Shown: in pieces, positions 6,291 through 9,660 of the stretch
How positions within the stretch are numbered: position 1 is the first letter of the stretch
How the letters are laid out: every line of letters begins with the position of its first letter
Assembly: GCA_017398245.1 (NCBI GenBank)
Contig: JAFQGN010000220.1
Location: forward strand, 1 to 9,660
Direction: 5' to 3'
Length of the DNA: 9,660 nucleotides
Source of the DNA: Clostridia bacterium
Lineage (GTDB): Bacteria; Bacillota_A; Clostridia; Christensenellales; Aristaeellaceae
Notes under the pieces: generated by a model
Databases searched by the model: none
Told to the model about the DNA's origin: nothing
Seen by the model: only the letters and a program-made list of their open reading frames with translations
Made by a program: the position numbers and the translations under genes

Positions 6291-7577
6291 ATGAATTCAG
6301 CACCCAATTCTGCACGAAAGCTGCAGCGCATCCTGGCGGCGCTCCTTGTTGTCGTCTCGCTGCTTTGCTCCGTTTCGACAGATGCGCTCGCTTCCTCGCT
6401 GGTAAAGGCTCGAGTTGAAGCGGAATACAGTAATGTCTATCAGGGCGCTTCCACCGACAGCGCGCTTCTGCGCAAGGCGCCGCAGGGCTCGATGATGACC
6501 ATCGGCCTGACCAAGGGCGACTGGTGTTATGTGAAGTACGACGGCACCGTCGGCTATGTTCTCAAGAACACGCTGACGACCGATCTGACTTCCGATACCG
6601 AAGGCGAATACGCCCCCGCGCCCGAGACCACTCCTGCCCCCACCCCCACCGTTCAGCCCACCGCCCAGCCTACCGTGCAGCCCACCAAGCAGCCGCAGGC
6701 CGGCGTGGAAACGGTCACCGTCGAGGCCACCAAGCTGTATAAAAAGCCGAGTCTGGAAGCTGAATTCTACGGCAACATCCCCGCAAACAAAAAGGTCGTC
6801 TGCCTTCTGGTGAACAGCCAGTGGGCCTGTATCGAAGCCGCCGGCTATACCGGCTACGTTCCCAAGACCGCCATCCAGCTCAATTCCGATATCCCGGTGG
6901 ATACCCCCATCGAGCCGGAAGTTCCGGCCGCTCCCAGCGAGACCGAGATCCCCGAATCGGACACCAAGCTGATCTGCTACGTCAAGGGCGACGTCTACCT
7001 CTACCCCATTTGCGATACCGCCTCCAAGCCCGTCGCCGCTCTCAAGCAGGGCGATAAGATCCTCGTTTCTGCGGTCAAGAACGGCTGGGCCAAGCTGTGC
7101 GCCACCGATGGCACGGCCGGCTATATCCCCGCCGATTATGTCAGCAAAAATGCCATCGCTCCCGCCGTGAAGCCCGTTCTGGCCGATTGGTTTGAGAGCA
7201 ATATTCAGGAAATCTTCGGCCGCGGCACCACGGCTACCGTCGTCGATGTTCTTACCGGCAAATCCTTTACCGTGCGCCGCAAGGGCGGCATCAACCATGC
7301 CGACATGGAGACCGTCAGCAAAGAAGATACCGCGACCATGCTGAGCCTGTACGGCGGCGTGGAAAGCTGGGATCGCCGCGCCATCTGGGTCGTCATCGAC
7401 GGCGTGTACTACGCCGCTTCCATGAACGGCAAGGGCCATGGCGAAGAGACCGGCCTGGACAACGGTCTGGAAGGCCATTTCTGCATCCACTTCCTGAACA
7501 GCCGCACGCACGGCACCGACAATGTGTGCCCGCTGCATCAGGCATGTGTCAAGCAAGCCTATCTGGCCAAGCCCTGA
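6291..7577 (+). CDS. Secreted protein with three SH3b domains and a conserved His/Cys-rich C-terminal domain
   Basis: This is a 428-residue exported protein. Residues 1-34 form a Sec signal peptide: basic R9-K10-R13, core ILAALLVVVSLLC, and cleavage after ALA at 34. Three bacterial SH3 domains follow at about 38-98, 140-198 and 225-288. The first two are separated by a Pro/Thr/Gln-rich linker (107-136); the repeats share closing strands of the type GYVLKNTL, GYVPKTAI and GYIPADYV. SH3b domains commonly bind peptidoglycan. The last part, about 296-428, is a separate domain with VVDVLTGKSFTVRRKGG, NHADME (335-340), SWDRRAIWVVIDG (359-371), AASMNG (375-380), GHFCIHFLNSRTHG (395-408) and HQ (416-417). 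I recognise this as a domain found on other clostridial cell-wall proteins, but I know no function for it. A role at the cell wall, possibly enzymatic, is inferred. Confidence 0.88.
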   Translation: MNSAPNSARKLQRILAALLVVVSLLCSVSTDALASSLVKARVEAEYSNVYQGASTDSALLRKAPQGSMMTIGLTKGDWCYVKYDGTVGYVLKNTLTTDLTSDTEGEYAPAPETTPAPTPTVQPTAQPTVQPTKQPQAGVETVTVEATKLYKKPSLEAEFYGNIPANKKVVCLLVNSQWACIEAAGYTGYVPKTAIQLNSDIPVDTPIEPEVPAAPSETEIPESDTKLICYVKGDVYLYPICDTASKPVAALKQGDKILVSAVKNGWAKLCATDGTAGYIPADYVSKNAIAPAVKPVLADWFESNIQEIFGRGTTATVVDVLTGKSFTVRRKGGINHADMETVSKEDTATMLSLYGGVESWDRRAIWVVIDGVYYAASMNGKGHGEETGLDNGLEGHFCIHFLNSRTHGTDNVCPLHQACVKQAYLAKP

Positions 7578-7590
7578 TCAAGAATACATC

Positions 7591-7627
7591 AGCATCCTTT
7601 CTCCCTCGTGGGGAAGGATGCTTTTTC
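7591..7627 (+). terminator. Intrinsic terminator after the SH3 protein gene
   Basis: AGCATCCTT (7591-7599) pairs perfectly with AAGGATGCT (7614-7622), and the T-run is TTTTT at 7622-7626. It starts 14 nt after the stop codon and isolates this gene as a single transcript. Confidence 0.92.
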
Positions 7628-7822
7628 TATGTCATCCCGCGGCTTCGGCACGGTATCGCGCTTCGGGAAAAGCCGTTGCTATCATTTTGTTCTGCGTTCC
7701 ATACGGAGGCCCCGCCTCGACAAAGACCGTTGTTCATATACGCATCGGATTCCGGCACAGTGTGCTCCCACCGACAAAACTTCATTCCGTGCCATCCCCC
7801 TCTCCCCGGCGGAAAAGGTTTT

Positions 7823-7851
7823 GTATATACTTCTGCTTTCCGGGCAGAATA
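7823..7851 (+). promoter_or_regulatory. Candidate SigF-like forespore promoter
   Basis: GTATA (7823-7827) matches the -35 element of Bacillus SigF promoters. GGGCAGAATA (7842-7851) fits the -10 pattern GGnnAnAhTR at every fixed position. The spacer is 14 bp, about one short of usual. Transcription would begin near 7857, so the leader would be only about 12 nt and start at the Shine-Dalgarno site, which is a weakness of the call. A TATACT at 7826-7831 could serve as a sigma-A -10, but no good -35 stands before it. Confidence 0.35.
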
Positions 7852-7855
7852 TGCC

Positions 7856-7863
7856 GGAGGTGA
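7856..7863 (+). promoter_or_regulatory. Strong ribosome binding site that fixes the M23 protein start
   Basis: GGAGGTGA lies 5 nt before ATG 7869. The frame is open much further upstream (to ATG 7608), but that ATG sits inside the preceding terminator and encodes nothing family-like, so 7869 is the start. Confidence 0.85.
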
Positions 7864-7868
7864 AGCAT

Positions 7869-8375
7869 ATGAAAGCGTTTCTGGAGCGCTGGTCCCCGTG
7901 GCTCGCGCTGGGAGCGTGCCTGCTGACGACGCTGGCCGTCCTTTGGTTTACCGAACCCTCCCCCGCCGCGCCGGTCTTTGCCGCGCCGCATGCGCAGGCG
8001 CCCGTCTTTTCCGGCGAGGAGATCCCCCTGCGGGCCTACCTGCCCGATGAACCCGCCTGGCACGGCGCTCTCGGCCTATGGAAGACGCACGACGGGCTGG
8101 ATCTTGCCTGTGAGACCGTCTGTGCGCTTCAGGACGGAACCGTCTCCTCTGTAGAAAACGACCCGTACTGGGGCGTCTCGGTGACGATCGCATCCGGCGA
8201 AGAAACCGTGATCTACCGCTCCCTCGCCGCAGCGCAGGTCAAGCCGGGGCAGTATATCCGGGCAGGCGCGCCCCTCGGCCCGGCCGCAGCCGCCCCCTGC
8301 GAGGCAGAGCTCGGCCCGCATGCGCATATCGAATACTCCGTTGGCGACCCTTCCGCGCTGCTCAAGGGCGGCTGA
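7869..8375 (+). CDS. Small membrane-anchored M23 (LytM) protein, SpoIIQ-like
   Basis: This 168-residue protein has one N-terminal membrane segment (about 11-27), a Pro/Ala-rich linker, and an M23/LytM domain from about 60 to 160. The metal-site residues are all present: His74 and Asp78 in THDGLD, and His151 and His153 in HAHIEY. The sequence WKTHDGLDLACE, followed by DGTV and a WGVSVTI strand, resembles clostridial SpoIIQ, the forespore half of the channel with SpoIIIAH. Bacillus subtilis SpoIIQ is longer (283 residues) and lacks one catalytic His, whereas this copy keeps both. The gene has its own ribosome binding site, follows a terminator, and no other sporulation gene is adjacent. It could instead be a vegetative endopeptidase or an inactive-scaffold relative; SpoIIQ is the better fit but not certain. 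Confidence 0.75.
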   Translation: MKAFLERWSPWLALGACLLTTLAVLWFTEPSPAAPVFAAPHAQAPVFSGEEIPLRAYLPDEPAWHGALGLWKTHDGLDLACETVCALQDGTVSSVENDPYWGVSVTIASGEETVIYRSLAAAQVKPGQYIRAGAPLGPAAAAPCEAELGPHAHIEYSVGDPSALLKGG

Positions 8376-8531
8376 ACCAGCCATTCCCACGCCTATGCAA
8401 AAGGCTTCGGAATCCCCTCGTACATCCTCGCCTATCCAGCTGTTATCCGCCGCGCATAGGCGCCGTTCCCCTGCGAAAGGCCTGCCAAACCGTTCATCCC
8501 CGCTTTTTTTCGGCATTTTTCGCCCCATCCG
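8376..8531. other. Gap upstream of the upp promoter
   Basis: No gene is seen. A 9-bp inverted repeat, CGCCTATGC (8390-8398) and GCATAGGCG (8454-8462), is separated by 55 nt. A run of seven T (8504-8510) has no convincing stem directly before it. The 3' end of the M23 transcript is therefore not clear. Confidence 0.4.
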
Positions 8532-8560
8532 TTGCACGAAACGCGCCCGGGTGCTATACT
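8532..8560 (+). promoter_or_regulatory. Strong sigma-A promoter for upp
   Basis: TTGCAC (8532-8537) and TATACT (8555-8560) are 17 bp apart, and TGC (8552-8554) adds an extended -10 TGn motif. Transcription would start near 8567, giving a leader of about 37 nt. Confidence 0.85.
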
Positions 8561-8592
8561 ATATAGCTGGAAAGAACTACTTTTATATATAC

Positions 8593-8597
8593 GGAGG
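8593..8597 (+). promoter_or_regulatory. Ribosome binding site that fixes the upp start
   Basis: GGAGG is 6 nt before ATG 8604. The in-frame ATG at 8532 belongs to no transcript from this promoter, and the protein from 8604 has the standard family length. Confidence 0.85.
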
Positions 8598-8603
8598 CAG
8601 AGT

Positions 8604-9233
8604 ATGAGCAACGTTCACGTTCTGAATCATCCCCTGATCCAGCATAAGCTGACGATCATGCGCAAGAAGGAAACCGGTTCCAAGGACTTCCGCCAGCTGC
8701 TGGACGAGATCGCCATGCTGATGGGCTACGAGGTCACTCGCGATCTGCCGCTGGAAGATGTCGAGATCGAGACCCCCCTGTGCAAGTGCACCATGCAGAC
8801 TCTGGCCGGCAAGAAGCTGGGCATCGTGCCGATCCTGCGCGCGGGCCTTGGCATGGTAGACGGCCTGCTCAAGCTGGTTCCGGCGGCAAGAGTCGGTCAT
8901 ATCGGCCTCTATCGCGATCCGGCCACCCTCAAGCCCGTGGAATACTACTGCAAGCTGCCCACCGACGCGCAGAACAGGCTGCTCATCGTGTGCGATCCGA
9001 TGCTGGCCACCGGCGGCAGCGCCATTGCAGCCATCCAGTTCCTGAAGGACCGCGGCTGCTCCTCCATCCGCCTGATGTGCCTGCTGGGCGCGCCCGAGGG
9101 CATCAAGGCCGTGCAGGAAGCGCATCCGGACGTGGATATCTACATCTCCGCCGTGGACAGCCACCTCAACGACCACGGCTATATCGTCCCCGGCCTGGGC
9201 GACGCGGGCGACCGCATCTTCGGCACCCTGTAA
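8604..9233 (+). CDS. upp: Uracil phosphoribosyltransferase
   Basis: This cytosolic pyrimidine-salvage enzyme converts uracil and PRPP to UMP and pyrophosphate. The 209 residues equal the usual bacterial length (208-209). The N-terminus [20 protein letters not shown] is typical. [15 protein letters not shown] (75-89) is a conserved active-site segment. The PRPP-binding loop is [10 protein letters not shown] (131-140), preceded by Cys130 where many homologues have Val or Asp. The uracil-binding C-terminal block [16 protein letters not shown] (193-208) is intact. The gene is monocistronic: its own promoter lies directly upstream, and hairpins and a terminator follow it. No sign of an uracil permease or pyr operon is seen nearby. 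Confidence 0.97.
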   Translation: MSNVHVLNHPLIQHKLTIMRKKETGSKDFRQLLDEIAMLMGYEVTRDLPLEDVEIETPLCKCTMQTLAGKKLGIVPILRAGLGMVDGLLKLVPAARVGHIGLYRDPATLKPVEYYCKLPTDAQNRLLIVCDPMLATGGSAIAAIQFLKDRGCSSIRLMCLLGAPEGIKAVQEAHPDVDIYISAVDSHLNDHGYIVPGLGDAGDRIFGTL

Positions 9234-9240
9234 GAGATAT

Positions 9241-9291
9241 GGCGGGGGCTCTGCCCCCTGCACCCCTGCTTAAGGGACATTGTCCCTTAAG
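9241..9291 (+). repeat. Tandem short-hairpin repeat element, copy 2
   Basis: GGGGGC-TCT-GCCCCC (9244-9258) is followed by CTTAAGGGAC-ATT-GTCCCTTAAG (9269-9291), a perfect 10-bp stem with a 3-nt loop. The first hairpin and CTGCACCCC tail match copy 1 at 3182-3204 apart from one loop base. The second hairpin keeps the design (10-bp stem, 3-nt loop, GGGAC/GTCCC core) with different outer pairs. Confidence 0.75.
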
Positions 9292-9324
9292 AATCCCATG
9301 TATTGGGGCATATAGTTATACCAT

Positions 9325-9361
9325 GCGGGACTGCCGCGAAAAAGCGCAGTCCCGCTTTTTT
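9325..9361 (+). terminator. Intrinsic terminator downstream of upp
   Basis: GCGGGACTG (9325-9333) pairs perfectly with CAGTCCCGC (9347-9355). An inner CGC/GCG pair closes a GAAAAA loop, and TTTTTT follows at 9356-9361. This is the clearest terminator of the upp transcript. Confidence 0.93.
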
Positions 9362-9377
9362 ACAAATCACAAGCATA

Positions 9378-9399
9378 GCGAACGCCATAGGCGTTGCGC
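9378..9399. other. Small hairpin upstream of prmA
   Basis: GCGAACGCC (9378-9386) pairs with GGCGTT-(G)-CGC (9390-9399) around ATA, with one bulged G. It has no T-run. It lies in the leader or promoter region of prmA, for which no clear sigma-A promoter is visible. A regulatory role is possible but unsupported. Confidence 0.35.
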
Positions 9400-9465
9400 A
9401 GGTCGGTTGGGTCTTAAAAAACACGCCGGCATTCTTACAACACATGCGCGGGAGGAAACAGGAGT

Positions 9466-9660
9466 ATGGATTGGCTCAAAGTAACCGTTCTGACCACCAC
9501 GGAAGGCTCCGAGGCGGTCTCTCAGGCGCTGATCGACTGCGGTGCGTTCGGCGGCACGCAGATCGAAGACAAGCGCGATTTTGACGAAGAACACAGGCCC
9601 GCCGGCATGTGGGATATCATGGACGCGTCCATCGCCGCAAAAATGCGCGACGACGTGTGC
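9466..9660 (+). CDS. prmA: Ribosomal protein L11 methyltransferase, N-terminal part (runs off window)
   Basis: The first 65 codons of an open frame continue past the window end. MDWLKVTVLTTTEGSEAVSQ, followed by a short segment ending in QIEDKRDF, matches the N-terminal substrate-binding domain of clostridial PrmA, which methylates ribosomal protein L11 using S-adenosylmethionine. The SAM-binding Rossmann domain would follow outside the window and cannot be checked. GGGAGG at 9450-9455 and a second GGAG at 9461-9464 precede ATG 9466; the first has the better spacing. The gene is isolated from upp by a terminator. Confidence 0.85.
   Translation, partial: MDWLKVTVLTTTEGSEAVSQALIDCGAFGGTQIEDKRDFDEEHRPAGMWDIMDASIAAKMRDDVC

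Noticed and set aside
6297..7556. 419-codon open frame on the - strand opposite the SH3 protein gene
   Set aside because: The translation is repetitive Gly/Asp/Ala sequence mirroring the codon pattern of the + strand gene, with no ribosome binding site or recognisable domain.
8376..8531. Terminator after the M23 gene based on the run of seven T at 8504-8510
   Set aside because: No stable stem lies directly before the T-run; the 9-bp inverted repeat upstream has a 55-nt loop and is too far away.
9394..9435. Sigma-A promoter for prmA (TTGCGC or TTGGGT as -35)
   Set aside because: No -10 with more than about half the consensus bases stands at a suitable distance from either.
9303..9584. Possible small + strand gene across the upp terminator and prmA start
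   Set aside because: It crosses a strong intrinsic terminator and overlaps prmA out of frame; prmA has the better start signals and a recognisable N-terminus.
1..9660. tRNA, rRNA, CRISPR array, insertion sequence or phage genes
   Set aside because: No cloverleaf, rRNA segment, regularly spaced repeats, transposase or integrase was seen on either strand.

Overview
The window comes from a GC-rich, low-GC-lineage-type Firmicute, most likely a spore-forming gut-type member of the Clostridia. The evidence is an HPr kinase/phosphorylase gene, a SpoIIQ-like M23 gene, GerMN-domain lipoprotein architecture, strong Shine-Dalgarno sites of the GGAGG type, and sigma-A promoters with 17-18 bp spacers. 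All convincing genes lie on the + strand. The species cannot be named from this sequence alone.

Layout. Positions 1-3172 hold a signalling cluster: the 3' end of an OmpR/PhoB-type response regulator, a membrane sensor histidine kinase whose start overlaps it, and a lipoprotein built from GerMN domains. Next come a tandem-hairpin repeat (3179-3256) and a Nudix hydrolase (3331-3888). A 404-bp gene-free stretch (3889-4292) holds two near-identical perfect palindromes, a diverged direct repeat and a promoter. That promoter drives a Cof-type HAD phosphatase (4293-5144), which overlaps hprK (5141-6052) by 4 bp. After a terminator-like hairpin, a good sigma-A promoter precedes a secreted triple-SH3 protein with a conserved His/Cys-rich C-terminal domain (6291-7577). 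A classic terminator follows it, then a small SpoIIQ-like M23 protein (7869-8375). A strong extended -10 promoter drives upp, uracil phosphoribosyltransferase (8604-9233). A second copy of the GC hairpin repeat and a strong terminator follow, and the window ends inside the start of prmA (9466-9660).

How the genes fit together. The first three genes read as one unit in which an envelope signal is sensed by the kinase and perhaps modulated by the lipoprotein; the gene order resembles the actinobacterial mtrA-mtrB-lpqB cluster. HAD-hprK is a translationally coupled pair tied to carbon-catabolite control and sugar-phosphate metabolism. The SH3 protein and the M23 protein act at the cell wall or in the sporangium. 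upp and prmA are housekeeping genes. I do not see a complete undescribed defence or mobile system. The points most worth following are the regulator-kinase-GerMN arrangement, the kinase's non-canonical start, the C-terminal domain of the SH3 protein, the paired palindromes, and a SigF-like promoter in front of the SpoIIQ-like gene.
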